From NCBI RefSeq assembly GCF_030915405.1, contig NZ_CP133262.1, positions 4,989,001 to 5,053,000 on the forward strand: a stretch of DNA of 64,000 nt, written 5' to 3'. Numbering within the stretch: position 1 is the first letter of the stretch; each line of letters begins with the position of its first letter. This DNA is from Neobacillus nitrireducens. GTDB lineage: Bacteria > Bacillota > Bacilli > Bacillales > Cytobacillaceae. The translations under genes and the position numbers were made by a program. Below, piece by piece: positions 1 to 7,822 of this stretch. The notes below the pieces were generated by a model. It did no database searches. It was not told the DNA's origin and saw only the letters and a program-made list of their open reading frames with translations.

Positions 1-122
1 TTAATGGAGTTTTAAAAGGTGATTCCACCATGAAACTAATGGAGTTACTAAGAGATAAAATCAAAACAAGTGATACACAAATGCAAGAGGCAGTCAAAGT
101 ATTAAAGGGAACGATGAAATAA
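1..122 (+). CDS. C-terminal end of an unidentified protein (partial)
   Basis: An open frame runs in from the left edge and stops at 120-122. It encodes about 39 residues, mostly charged and helical in character (ending LKGTMK). An internal ATG at 30 has no convincing SD, so the frame is read as the tail of a longer gene. It is followed directly by a rho-independent terminator. I do not recognise the family from this fragment, and no function is proposed. Confidence 0.5.
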   Translation, partial: NGVLKGDSTMKLMELLRDKIKTSDTQMQEAVKVLKGTMK

Positions 123-131
123 ACAAGAAGT

Positions 132-164
132 GACCCGACTCTCTAGAGTTGGGTTCATTTTTTT
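132..164 (+). terminator. Rho-independent terminator
   Basis: A hairpin of ACCCGACTC paired with GAGTTGGGT (one G-T wobble) is followed by a T-rich run. It closes the gene entering from the left edge. Confidence 0.8.
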
Positions 165-201
165 AGCTTGCAATTTTTGATTGGTAGAAAGGAAATAGAG
201 A

Positions 202-1116
202 ATGAAAAAAGCTGAGGTTTATATATTATCCGGATTTTTAGGCAGCGGGAAAACAACCCTATTAAAACGTTTGTTAGAGGATGAACAGACATCAGGAAGA
301 AAAACAGCCGTTATGATGAATGAACTAGGGAATGTCTCGATCGACTCTGATGCAGTTACGGGGGAGGATGTTTCCTTAAAAGAGCTGCTAGGCGGCTGTA
401 TATGCTGTTCCATTCAAGACAAGCTTGAAGCCCAGCTGCAAGGCTTGCTGCTAGATGAAAAACCCGACGTCATTTATATTGAGACAACTGGTGCTGCACA
501 CCCTGTGGAGGTTATAGATGCAATCCTTTCTCCATTGTTTGCAGATAAATTATTGATAAAAGGCATACTAACAACAGTAGATGGTACGAGATGGATGGAT
601 AGAAAATTATTAAGTCCACAGCTTCAGCAATTGATTCTCGAGCAAGTTAGGCATGCGAATTTTATTGTTATTAACAAAATGAATGAACTAGAAGCGAAAG
701 AACAAGCAAAGATAACCTTCGAAATTCAATCGATCAATCCATATGCTAGATGTCTCCTCACTAATTATTCACAGGTGCCACTTGATCAGTTGCGAAAGCT
801 TTCTGTTTCTTTCGAAAAGGTTGAGCAAAAATCACAGCAAATAAAATTAAATTTATCGACCTTTGTTTATCAATTTAAAACAGTCATCAGCCATACCGAA
901 TTTGAGGATTTTTTAAAAAGGTTACCTGATAGCATTTACCGAATAAAGGGGTATGTTAAATTTGATTATTCGGATTTTCCTTTCTTATTTCAATATTCAT
1001 ATGGGATGCCGATTTATTTAAAAGAAGACATGAATATGCCATTAAACCTTGTGTTTATTGGTGAAGATATAAGTTGGGGAGAGATTGAAACGCAACTAGG
1101 GAATCTTGAACTGTAA
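202..1116 (+). CDS. CobW/COG0523-family GTPase (metallochaperone)
   Basis: A 304-residue P-loop GTPase of the CobW/COG0523 (ZNG1/YciC-like) family, whose members deliver zinc or other metals to client enzymes in the cytoplasm. Seen directly: Walker A GFLGSGKT at residues 11-18, the family metal-binding motif GGCICC at 64-69, an ETTG switch segment, an NKMNE guanine-specificity motif and a C-terminal CobW_C-type region. The ATG follows an AGAAAGGAAA SD. It stands alone between terminated units. No Zur-like operator was recognised upstream, so zinc control is unproven. The metal and client cannot be assigned from sequence. Confidence 0.85.
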   Translation: MKKAEVYILSGFLGSGKTTLLKRLLEDEQTSGRKTAVMMNELGNVSIDSDAVTGEDVSLKELLGGCICCSIQDKLEAQLQGLLLDEKPDVIYIETTGAAHPVEVIDAILSPLFADKLLIKGILTTVDGTRWMDRKLLSPQLQQLILEQVRHANFIVINKMNELEAKEQAKITFEIQSINPYARCLLTNYSQVPLDQLRKLSVSFEKVEQKSQQIKLNLSTFVYQFKTVISHTEFEDFLKRLPDSIYRIKGYVKFDYSDFPFLFQYSYGMPIYLKEDMNMPLNLVFIGEDISWGEIETQLGNLEL

Positions 1117-1201
1117 GAAAAATACCATGATTTTATGAATGATAAATTCCTCTTCAGGTAACTCTTTTAATGTAGCAAAGTTTTTGTACAAGGAGGATAC
1201 A

Positions 1202-2023
1202 ATGAAGAGGGTAGTGACTTGTTTTCTGTTTATTTATATCCTCCTATCTGGTCAAGGGGTTCAAGCAGAATCGACAATCAGTTATAAAATCGAGATGTTA
1301 AACTGGAAAGAAGTAAATCAACTTCTCCCAAAGTACACGAAATTTACCGTTATGGACTTAGAAACGGGAAAAAGGTTTAAGGTGCAACGACGTGCGGGCA
1401 GCCACCATGCGGATGTCCAACCATTAACCTCTAAAGATACAAAGGTAATGAAACGTATTTATGGTGGAAAATGGAGCTGGAAACGGCGTGCAATTATTGT
1501 TATCCATAAGGATCAATGGATAGCGGGCTCCATGCATGGAATGCCTCATGGTGCTGGAGCCTTAGCGAATAACTTTCCGGGTCACTTTTGTATTCATTTC
1601 TATGGTAGTACGACCCATCGTACTAACTCAATGGACCTATCACATATGCTGATGGTTTTAAAAGCATCCGGAAAGTTAAATCAGTATTTAGGAAAGGCAA
1701 ATCCCTATGAGGTGATCAATGCCTATGTTGCAGGATTAAAGCAGCAGGATGCCCGGATTACCTCACAAGCCTCATTACAAGAAATCAAATGGAAGCCTAT
1801 TTTAGCGGTTATAGAAAATATTAGAATTTCTCGAATGGAATTCTTACCCGCAGAGGATTTAACAAATGAAATTAGTTTGGATGTACCGATTGATGTGGAC
1901 TGGTACATTAAAGATAGGGGCCGGCAATCCTTTAGAGGCGACATACATCTGATAAGATTTTCACCAATGGATGCGTGGAAAGTGGATTCACAGGACTTTT
2001 TAAAGGAAAATAACCTTAAATAA
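1202..2023 (+). CDS. Secreted protein with GHFCIHFxGSxxH motif, unknown function
   Basis: The start is set at ATG 1202 because an AAGGAGG SD lies just before it; an upstream in-frame ATG at 1139 has none. Residues 1-21 form a signal peptide (MKRVV, a hydrophobic core, VQA cleavage region). The mature part has blocks of conserved-looking residues: a GSHHAD segment, GGKWSWKRR, MHGMPHG and GHFCIHFYGSTTH. The His and Cys placement is reminiscent of cysteine-dependent cell-wall enzymes such as YkuD-type L,D-transpeptidases, but the canonical HxxxGxxxS..GC spacing is absent. An extracellular or cell-wall role is inference; I do not know the family. Confidence 0.7.
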   Translation: MKRVVTCFLFIYILLSGQGVQAESTISYKIEMLNWKEVNQLLPKYTKFTVMDLETGKRFKVQRRAGSHHADVQPLTSKDTKVMKRIYGGKWSWKRRAIIVIHKDQWIAGSMHGMPHGAGALANNFPGHFCIHFYGSTTHRTNSMDLSHMLMVLKASGKLNQYLGKANPYEVINAYVAGLKQQDARITSQASLQEIKWKPILAVIENIRISRMEFLPAEDLTNEISLDVPIDVDWYIKDRGRQSFRGDIHLIRFSPMDAWKVDSQDFLKENNLK

Positions 2024-2072
2024 AAAAACATCCTTTTTGTTGGACTCCCCCAATAAAAAGGATGTTTTTTTT
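2022..2072. terminator. Bidirectional terminator
   Basis: A long stem of ACATCCTTTTTgTTGG with CCAAtAAAAAGGATGT is flanked by A and T runs. It lies between two convergent genes and can serve both. Confidence 0.85.
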
Positions 2073-2080
2073 GAAATCGG

Positions 2081-2326
2081 CTAAATCGGTTGTTCGCCAA
2101 ATTTAATAAAGGTACGTTCAACTTCTATTAGTCCGCAGGCACCGCATTGAACACGGAACTCTGGACCTTTATAAGGAAGATGGAATGGTTCTAAATCATT
2201 TTCACCATATTCTTGAATGACCGCTCCCGATTGAGGGTCAAGCTTAACAGAATGGGATACTTGTTGAATCACATTAAAGCGGCTCCGATTCGTTTTGCAA
2301 TTTGGACATTTATAAGGTGTTGACAT
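2081..2326 (-). CDS. Small zinc-ribbon protein, function unknown
   Basis: An 81-residue protein with two Cys pairs, CPNC near residue 8 and CGAC near residue 61, as in a zinc ribbon. The SD GGAGAAAG precedes the ATG. The pairs are separated by a polar linker of about 50 residues. It is convergent with the secreted-protein gene and shares its terminator. Bacillus genomes carry several such orphan zinc-ribbon proteins; I cannot assign this one a role. Confidence 0.6.
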   Translation of the reverse strand: MSTPYKCPNCKTNRSRFNVIQQVSHSVKLDPQSGAVIQEYGENDLEPFHLPYKGPEFRVQCGACGLIEVERTFIKFGEQPI

Positions 2327-2341
2327 ATAAGCTTTCTCCTT

Positions 2342-2400
2342 CCATGGTGTCTAGTTCCATCGCCCTGCGACAAATGGACGCGGCTAAACAGGCGATTCCA
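2342..2400. repeat. Possible degenerate intergenic repeat
   Basis: This segment begins GTGTCTAGTTCCATCGCCC, which resembles the start (GTGTCTAGCTCCAGCGCC) of an intergenic repeat I recall from related Bacillaceae. No second full copy is in the window. The element near 17195 shares only the TCCAGCGC part. Weak evidence. Confidence 0.25.
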
Positions 2401-2485
2401 CTTTTCAAGACTTGTTAATATCTATGTTTTGCAATGCTGATGGTAAATATGTAACAATGCAAGTGAAGACAAAGGAGGGGATTAT

Positions 2486-2764
2486 TTGTCGATAGAAAAA
2501 ATGTCCTTTGATGATCTTTTAAATGAATATCGGAAGATTTGGAATAATCGTTTACTAGATACCGAGGGCAGTGATAGTAAGGGGACTTTGCTCGACGCTA
2601 TTAAAGGGGAGCTTCAGGATGCAAACTCACATCCTCGAACTAGGAAGGACAAGTATGAGAAATACTATTCTGCCATCAAAAGAGTAATCGATTCAACGGT
2701 TTCGGAAGAAGCCAAGTTAATGATAATTAAAATTCATAATCAAGTGATGGAAGAATTAAGTTAG
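2486..2764 (+). CDS. Hypothetical 92-residue protein
   Basis: TTG start supported by an AAAGGAGGGG SD. The protein is highly charged and predicted mostly helical, with no signal peptide and no recognised motif. It lies 13 bases upstream of the YtkA-like lipoprotein gene and is probably cotranscribed with it. Function unknown. Confidence 0.55.
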   Translation: MSIEKMSFDDLLNEYRKIWNNRLLDTEGSDSKGTLLDAIKGELQDANSHPRTRKDKYEKYYSAIKRVIDSTVSEEAKLMIIKIHNQVMEELS

Positions 2765-2777
2765 GAGAGAGGGAACC

Positions 2778-3236
2778 ATGAAAAAGCTTTTCGTCTTTTT
2801 GATGACTATTTTATGTTTGAGCATTATTATTTCTTGCAGTAATAAAAAGGAACAAGCTGATGATTTACCGCAGATGGTAGATGTAGCCTTATCCGTTAAA
2901 CCAGATCCAGGTAAAATAAATGAGCCAATAACATTTGAAGCAAAAGTTACACAAGGGAAAGATAAAGTAGCGGATGCAGAGGTTATTTTTGAGATTTGGC
3001 GGTCAAAAGATGACAAGCATGAAAAGGTAGAAATTAAACATACCGAAAATGGAATCTATCGCCTTGAAAAATCCTTCTCTCAAGAAGGAACGTATTATAT
3101 CATTTCTCACGTTACAGCAAGAGATATGCATAATATGCCTAAAAAGGAATTTACGATCGGAACACCGAGTGAACCAGAGGATGCTGCCAAGAAGGACACT
3201 ATGGATGGCATGGAAATGAATGAAGATAGTCATTAA
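2778..3236 (+). CDS. YtkA/FixH-like lipoprotein
   Basis: A 152-residue predicted lipoprotein. It has a hydrophobic signal with lipobox IISC (Cys about residue 20), then an immunoglobulin-like domain typical of the YtkA/FixH family. Features are the PDPGKINEPITFEAKV start, a central EVIFEIW strand and the EGTYYIISHVTARDMHNM end. The tail is Met/Asp/His-rich (MDGMEMNEDSH), which could bind metal. The SD is GGAGAGAGGGAACC. YtkA-like proteins are linked with copper handling and cytochrome oxidase assembly in some bacteria; here that is inference only. Confidence 0.7.
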   Translation: MKKLFVFLMTILCLSIIISCSNKKEQADDLPQMVDVALSVKPDPGKINEPITFEAKVTQGKDKVADAEVIFEIWRSKDDKHEKVEIKHTENGIYRLEKSFSQEGTYYIISHVTARDMHNMPKKEFTIGTPSEPEDAAKKDTMDGMEMNEDSH

Positions 3237-3245
3237 AACAAAAGG

Positions 3246-3277
3246 AAAGGACAGTCGATTTTGGCTGTCCTTTTAAT
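3246..3277 (+). terminator. Rho-independent terminator
   Basis: The stem AAAGGACAG/CTGTCCTTT ends in a T run just after the YtkA-like gene. Confidence 0.8.
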
Positions 3278-3295
3278 CCCCATCACAATGGGCTT

Positions 3296-3781
3296 TTAAT
3301 AGATTTCGGTAACGTCAATTTGTGAAAACTGCAGATCAACATTTTTAGGGATTTTTACTTCAAGCATGCTTTCTTTGAAAGTAGCTGTTGCTCCTTTCTT
3401 TTTTACAATTGCAGGGAGGGTTATCGTGTGTTTATCTTCATGAAGAGGGATATGTTCGACGATTAGTTGATTAGTTGTATAATAAATACGGAGTTGTTTC
3501 ACCCATTCATCTTTTTTTAGTGGAATTCTAACATACACATAATCGTGGGTCTCAAAGACAGATGAATTCAAAATACCCTTAGTCGAGTCTAGCGATGGTC
3601 CCGATGGTTGTAATTTTTGAAATATGTCTTGAGGGTTCATAACTCCCTTCATGTTTGCAGGCATGAATTTCCCCATTAGTTCTTGCACATAATTATTTAT
3701 TTCTTCAGGCTTCATTTTTGTCATCTTATCCTTCATATCTTTATCAAAAGGGAATATATTCCAAGGTAACACGGGTCTCAT
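3296..3781 (-). CDS. Hsp20-fold protein, GerT-like
   Basis: A 161-residue protein. The N-terminus (PWNIFPFDKDM) is followed by a helical KMKPEEINNYVQELMGKFMP segment. An alpha-crystallin-type beta-sandwich spans about residues 75-160, with YVYVRIPLKK, LIVEHIP, TITLPAIV and a closing ATFKESMLEVKIPK strand. Family knowledge: such N-terminally modified Hsp20 proteins in Bacillus include the spore germination protein GerT and coat-associated CotM-type proteins. The gene is monocistronic and divergent from the downstream SDR. A spore role is inferred from similarity, not shown. Confidence 0.55.
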   Translation of the reverse strand: MRPVLPWNIFPFDKDMKDKMTKMKPEEINNYVQELMGKFMPANMKGVMNPQDIFQKLQPSGPSLDSTKGILNSSVFETHDYVYVRIPLKKDEWVKQLRIYYTTNQLIVEHIPLHEDKHTITLPAIVKKKGATATFKESMLEVKIPKNVDLQFSQIDVTEIY

Positions 3782-3955
3782 CCTTTCCGTCTTTCCAGAT
3801 ATCTTATCCTATGCTAATAATTGCCCATCCGTTATAAAAACTTAGTCTTTGTGCCAAGTAAGTTATCACTAATGGTTACTATAATTTGCATTAATAATTG
3901 TTTCTTTTTAACATATAGTTAAGAGAGAAATTCTAAAATAGAGAGGTAATGATTT

Positions 3956-4717
3956 GTGAGAAAGAAAACGGCTTTGATAACGGGAGGAGCTTCTGGTATT
4001 GGCAAAAAAACCGCTTTTTATCTTGCGGAAAATGGGTATCAGTTAGCCATTAACTATCGTAAAAGTAAATCCGAAGCAATTTCTTTAGCAAACCAACTGA
4101 CTACTCGTTATGGAACAAAGAACATCGCATGCCAAGGCGATGTATCGAACAAAGAGGAGTGCATCCGCCTTGTCAATGAGGTCCTGTCCTCTTTTCCTAC
4201 GGTAGATGTTTTAGTTCATAATGCCGGTCCATACATACATGAAAGAAAAAAGCTGACAGATTATTCCTTTGATGATTGGAATTATATAATCCAAGGAAAT
4301 TTAAGTGCAGTATTTTATTTGTCAAAATTAATTATTCCTTCCATGCGAATCCAAAAATGGGGAAGAATTATTACCATCGGATATGACCGCGTAGAAACCG
4401 CACCAGGTTGGATCTATCGTTCGGCCTTTGCCGCAGCCAAGACAGGTGCTGCCTCTCTAACAAGGACAATTGCGATCGAAGAAGCGGAGCACGGAATAAC
4501 GGCAAATATGGTCTGTCCAGGTGATATAATCAGCGAATGGAAAGAACGTGATATCGAGGATGCGAGAGGAAATGGTTCGATTGGACGTCAGGGAACAGGA
4601 GAAGATATAGCTAGAGTAATTGCCTTCCTAACGGATGAAAAATCGGACTTAATTACAGGGAGTATTATTCCTGTGACTGGTGGACTGGACGTATTAGGAA
4701 AAGTACTTAAGAATTAG
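3956..4717 (+). CDS. Short-chain dehydrogenase/reductase with altered active site
   Basis: A 253-residue Rossmann-fold SDR starting at GTG behind AGAGAGGTAATG. The cofactor motif TGGASGIG is at residues 9-16, NAG is present, and the helix with the catalytic Lys reads SAFAAAKTGAA. The canonical YxxxK Tyr is therefore Phe, and the usual catalytic Ser region reads TIGYD. The C-terminal PGDI and TGSIIPVTGG segments are typical. It resembles the B. subtilis YtkK type by recollection. With Ser and Tyr both missing, ordinary SDR catalysis is doubtful; it may have shifted chemistry or a binding role. Confidence 0.75.
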   Translation: MRKKTALITGGASGIGKKTAFYLAENGYQLAINYRKSKSEAISLANQLTTRYGTKNIACQGDVSNKEECIRLVNEVLSSFPTVDVLVHNAGPYIHERKKLTDYSFDDWNYIIQGNLSAVFYLSKLIIPSMRIQKWGRIITIGYDRVETAPGWIYRSAFAAAKTGAASLTRTIAIEEAEHGITANMVCPGDIISEWKERDIEDARGNGSIGRQGTGEDIARVIAFLTDEKSDLITGSIIPVTGGLDVLGKVLKN

Positions 4718-4808
4718 TATAATTTTTTGAACTATTTGATTTTCAAGAATGAAAACTGCTGCCTTTGTAGACAATAGATAGTAATCATCTATGAAAGGAG
4801 CAAAGAAA

Positions 4809-4967
4809 ATGAGTTTTAATATGAATAGAATCAATCCTAATCAAACCCAAGTATTTTTTCATGATGGCCGCTTTGAAACATTGACGAATGAGGAACTAGA
4901 TGAATTTTTGCTCCAAATGGGTCTTAGTGACGTGAACGAAAGCATTGAGCAAAATATAACGGAATAA
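4809..4967 (+). CDS. Small hypothetical protein (52 residues)
   Basis: ATG at 4809 preceded by GAAAGGAGC. It encodes 52 residues with a patterned acidic core (FFHDGRFETLTNEELDEFL). The strong SD, good codon use and a terminator just downstream support a real gene. No family recognised. Confidence 0.55.
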   Translation: MSFNMNRINPNQTQVFFHDGRFETLTNEELDEFLLQMGLSDVNESIEQNITE

Positions 4968-4991
4968 TAAGAGATATTATTCATTAAACTG

Positions 4992-5030
4992 CAAAAAAAA
5001 AGCAAACGGCCGTGGCCATTTGCTTTTTTA
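4992..5030. terminator. Bidirectional terminator
   Basis: The stem GCAAAcGGCC/GGCCaTTTGC is flanked by A and T runs between convergent genes. It overlaps the stop of the GNAT gene. Confidence 0.85.
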
Positions 5031-5588
5031 TGCTTCCAGCAATTGTGAATCGTCTGATTGAACCGCACCATTTCGCATAAGGTAAAAGGTGTACTGATCT
5101 TTTGGAATCTCATATAAATCATATACTTCATTATTTGCATTTAATTGCTCATAAATTGCTTTTCTGGTTTCATTTGCTTTGATAACATAAGGAAGTTTTT
5201 CCGCAGCTTTGATGGAGCGAATATTCACCTTGCGGATGCGCATAAAAACTGTCTCAATCCCTATTTCATAAAAAAGTTCTTGGAAAAAGGCATCCTTAGC
5301 CGGGTAATTATAACCCTTGCCATGATAGGGCTTGCCAAGCCATGTTCCTAAAAAACCAGCATTGTCTTCAATATCAAATAGATTAATTGTACCGATTGGT
5401 GCACCCCATTCGTCGAGGATCGTTCGTGAAATTAATTCACCGCGTTCTTCGGCTTCAATGGTTTGTTTGGTCATAAATAAGAATTCTTCATAGGAATCAG
5501 CTTTCTGGCGTACAAAAGGGAAGACATCAGGGTGCGTCATTAATTCGTACAATGTGTGGCTGTCATGAAGATCACGTTTTTTAAGCAT
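5028..5588 (-). CDS. GNAT-family N-acetyltransferase
   Basis: The start is placed at ATG 5588 because GGAGGG lies 6 bases upstream; the longer frame to 5621 lacks an SD. The 186-residue protein has the RimJ/RimL-like GNAT layout. A core strand TINLFDIEDNAGFLGTWLG is followed by KPYHGKGYN (acetyl-CoA binding) and KVNIRSIKAAEKLPYV near the C-terminus. GNAT enzymes transfer acetyl groups from acetyl-CoA to amines. The substrate is unknown. The leader upstream contains a tRNA-like structure (see that entry). Confidence 0.75.
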   Translation of the reverse strand: MLKKRDLHDSHTLYELMTHPDVFPFVRQKADSYEEFLFMTKQTIEAEERGELISRTILDEWGAPIGTINLFDIEDNAGFLGTWLGKPYHGKGYNYPAKDAFFQELFYEIGIETVFMRIRKVNIRSIKAAEKLPYVIKANETRKAIYEQLNANNEVYDLYEIPKDQYTFYLMRNGAVQSDDSQLLEA

Positions 5589-5671
5589 GAATATCCCTCC
5601 ATTAGGGCATTCCGATCCCATGTCAAAAGAAGCGGTCCACCCTCGAAATTTTTTATAAAGTTACTAAAAAA

Positions 5672-5742
5672 TTCCGGGGTGGGAATCGAACCCACTAGAA
5701 CCAGTAAAACTGGTGGCGCACCATTTGCCTTCCCTATATCAT
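5672..5742 (-). other. tRNA-like remnant in the leader of the GNAT gene
   Basis: Read on the minus strand, there is a three-base-pair D-arm-like GGC..GCC hairpin with TGGT in its loop. A CCAGT/ACTGG hairpin follows with too short a loop for an anticodon arm. Then comes TTCTA and a perfect T arm, GTGGG-TTCGATT-CCCAC, followed by CCCGGAA. No matching 5' acceptor strand or CCA is present, so this is not a working tRNA by eye. It may be a tRNA pseudogene or a structured leader. Confidence 0.35.
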
Positions 5743-5893
5743 TTTTTGGTTAACAGAATGTGTTCGTAAACCCCCATCGTATTCAGGTCTCTAAAACATT
5801 TCACTTAGAGTATAATACAAGAAAAAAGCTAAAAAATAAATAGGTTTTTTGTGTATTTTTCGATAATATTTATTACCAATTTTCTACAGATTT

Positions 5894-7021
5894 TTAGGTT
5901 CCTAGATAGATCATTTCACCGCCAATCATCGTCCACTTAGGCTTTGCCAAGTAATGGAATGGATGATGGCTCCAAAGCACTAAATCTGCCTCTTTACCCT
6001 CTTCGATACTTCCGAGTTTATGGCCTAATTTCAAATTCTTTGCTGGTAGAATTGTAATTCCTTCTAATGCTTTTTGCTCGGATAATCCTTCACGAACCGC
6101 TAAACTCGCGCAAATATTTAAGTATTGAATGGGTGTATATGGATGGTCCGTAATAATTGATACTTCGACACCGTGATTCGTTAGTTCTTGATAGGTTTTC
6201 CACGTTTTATTTTTTAACTCGACTTTGGATCTACGCGTCAATGTAGGCCCAACAGAAACCTTTAACCCTAATCCAGACAACTCACTAGCGATTAAGTGTC
6301 CTTCCGTGCAGTGTTCAATTCGTAAATCAAGATTAAATTCTTCTGCAAAACGAAGTGCAGAAATAATATCATCCGCACGATGGGCATGGATTCTAACCGG
6401 AATTTCTCTTTTTAAGGCCATGACGATAGGCGCGACTCTGGGTAAATCCGGATTATCTGTATGGATTGCTTGGTAGAAGGCTTCCCTAAGCATTCCCATA
6501 ATCCCCATTCTTGTAATGGAATCATTGTTGCCGTGGCTATGAATTCTTTTTGGATTTTCCCCCAGAGCAATTTTTAAACCTGAAATACCTTGAATAATCA
6601 TTTTTTTTATATTTTTACCAGTTGTTTTGATAACGGAGGTTGTTCCGCCAATAACGTTGGCACTTCCCGGCATGACATGGACCGTCGTAATGCCGCTTTT
6701 GACTGCATCCGTGAACGCGGGGTCCAATGGGTATACCCCATCGATTGCCCGAATGTGGGGTGTGAGGGCTTCAACCGTTTCATTTGCGTCATTCCCGGCC
6801 CAGCCCGTGCCTTCATCATATAGACCTAAGTGAGTATGAACATCGATAAAGCCTGGAAAAAGGAATAATTCCCCACAATCAATTATTTTTACATCTAAAT
6901 TTGTGGTTATATTTTTTCCGATTTTTTCAATTCTTCCTTCTTCAATAAGGACATCGCATTGATGGATAGGTCCTGAAGTAATTGGATATACCGTTGCGTT
7001 TTTTAAAAGAATTTTTTTCAT
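5894..7021 (-). CDS. Amidohydrolase-superfamily metal-dependent hydrolase
   Basis: A 375-residue cytoplasmic TIM-barrel hydrolase of the imidazolonepropionase/YtcJ-like amidohydrolase group. Metal-ligand motifs in order are FPGFIDVHTH, a GLKIALGENP segment with the candidate bridging Lys, RIHAHRADD, RIEHCTEGH and the final Asp in SIITDHP. The small beta-domain is built from both termini (ATVYPITSGPI; LGSIEEGKEADLVLW). Such enzymes hydrolyse amide or amine bonds of cyclic or peptide substrates. The substrate cannot be inferred from the unlinked neighbours. The ATG has an AAGGTTTTATT upstream, so the SD is weak. Confidence 0.8.
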   Translation of the reverse strand: MKKILLKNATVYPITSGPIHQCDVLIEEGRIEKIGKNITTNLDVKIIDCGELFLFPGFIDVHTHLGLYDEGTGWAGNDANETVEALTPHIRAIDGVYPLDPAFTDAVKSGITTVHVMPGSANVIGGTTSVIKTTGKNIKKMIIQGISGLKIALGENPKRIHSHGNNDSITRMGIMGMLREAFYQAIHTDNPDLPRVAPIVMALKREIPVRIHAHRADDIISALRFAEEFNLDLRIEHCTEGHLIASELSGLGLKVSVGPTLTRRSKVELKNKTWKTYQELTNHGVEVSIITDHPYTPIQYLNICASLAVREGLSEQKALEGITILPAKNLKLGHKLGSIEEGKEADLVLWSHHPFHYLAKPKWTMIGGEMIYLGT

Positions 7022-7190
7022 AATAAAACCTTTCTGTACGTTGTTTATAGTTATTTTATCGATTTTAACAAGTTGCGTGCCATAGGGGAAGTTGATCCGA
7101 TAAATTTTTTCACGGATTATGAAACCTTTTAAATAAAGCGGCGTAAATAGTAATGAATATTAAAAATATATTCCAATGGGGGAATAGAAA

Positions 7191-7514
7191 ATGGTAAATA
7201 ATGATGAAAGGTTAATGGCTGCCGGTATTTATGTGTTAAGTATATTTTTCCCAGTTATCGCACCGTTAGTAATCTGGATAATAAAAAAGGATGAGTCATC
7301 ATTTATTGATTATCATGGCAGGGAATATTTCAACTTTTTGATTTCCTATACCGTTTACTTTTTTGTCAGCGGAATCTTAACCATCATCTTAATAGGATTT
7401 GTTGCCTTAGCGGTATTAGGGGTCATGCTCTTTGTGTTTACTATTATTGCCGCAATTAAAGCATATGAAGGAAATGAATATCGATTCCCGTTGATTTTTA
7501 GACTGATTAAATAA
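7191..7514 (+). CDS. DUF4870 membrane protein
   Basis: A 107-residue integral membrane protein with three to four hydrophobic helices. It carries the DUF4870 pattern: an N-terminal NNDERLMAAGIYVLSIFFPVIAPLVIW helix, the FIDYHGREYFNFLISY centre and a final IKAYEGNEYRFPLIFRLI. SD GGGGGAA. Function of the family is not established. It is terminated before the ABC transporter operon. Confidence 0.75.
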   Translation: MVNNDERLMAAGIYVLSIFFPVIAPLVIWIIKKDESSFIDYHGREYFNFLISYTVYFFVSGILTIILIGFVALAVLGVMLFVFTIIAAIKAYEGNEYRFPLIFRLIK

Positions 7515-7532
7515 ACCTGCAACTAGAACCCG

Positions 7533-7563
7533 AACCCGACAAAGAATTTTGTCGGGTTTTAAA
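7533..7563 (+). terminator. Rho-independent terminator
   Basis: The stem AACCCGACAAA/TTTGTCGGGTT with trailing T run follows the DUF4870 gene. Confidence 0.85.
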
Positions 7564-7624
7564 GGATTTTTCGGTTCAAATGTAAAATAAAGTAATAAGA
7601 AAGAAATTACGGGGGTGGAAATAA

Positions 7625-7822
7625 ATGGATGTCTTGGTAAATAATTTACCAATTATAGCACCAATCCTTATCATTCAACTGATATTAATAATCGTTGCCA
7701 TTATTGATTTAATCCGTATAGAGACAACAAATGGCCCAAAGTGGCTGTGGGCACTCCTCATTTTATTCATTAACATAATCGGACCGATTCTCTATTTCGT
7801 GATTGGAAGGAAGCGGGACTAA
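7625..7822 (+). CDS. yxlE: YxlE-like small membrane protein (PLDc_N domain)
   Basis: A 65-residue protein with two membrane helices and the PLDc_N signature (WLWALLILFINIIGPILYFVIGR). It begins after a GGGGGTGG SD and its stop overlaps the ATG of the ABC ATPase by one base. In B. subtilis the order yxlE-yxlF-yxlG occurs in the sigY operon, where YxlE takes part in negative control of SigY. The same order here supports the assignment. No sigY, yxlC or yxlD homologue lies upstream, so here it is more likely an accessory subunit of the exporter. Confidence 0.7.
   Translation: MDVLVNNLPIIAPILIIQLILIIVAIIDLIRIETTNGPKWLWALLILFINIIGPILYFVIGRKRD

Noticed and set aside
202-413. Zur-type operator for the CobW GTPase gene and an opposing 64-codon frame
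   Set aside because: No palindromic Zur-like sequence upstream; the opposing frame is a shadow.
1723-2121. 132-codon minus-strand frame
   Set aside because: Crosses a bidirectional terminator and lies opposite the secreted-protein gene.
5556-5753. 65-codon plus-strand frame containing GVGIEPTRTSKTGG
   Set aside because: Antisense of the tRNA-like T arm; such peptides are typical misannotations over tRNA sequences.
5655-5760. A selC (tRNA-Sec) gene, given the selenoprotein in the window
   Set aside because: The T arm resembles that of tRNA-Sec, but there is no UCA anticodon, no 8-bp acceptor stem and no CCA.
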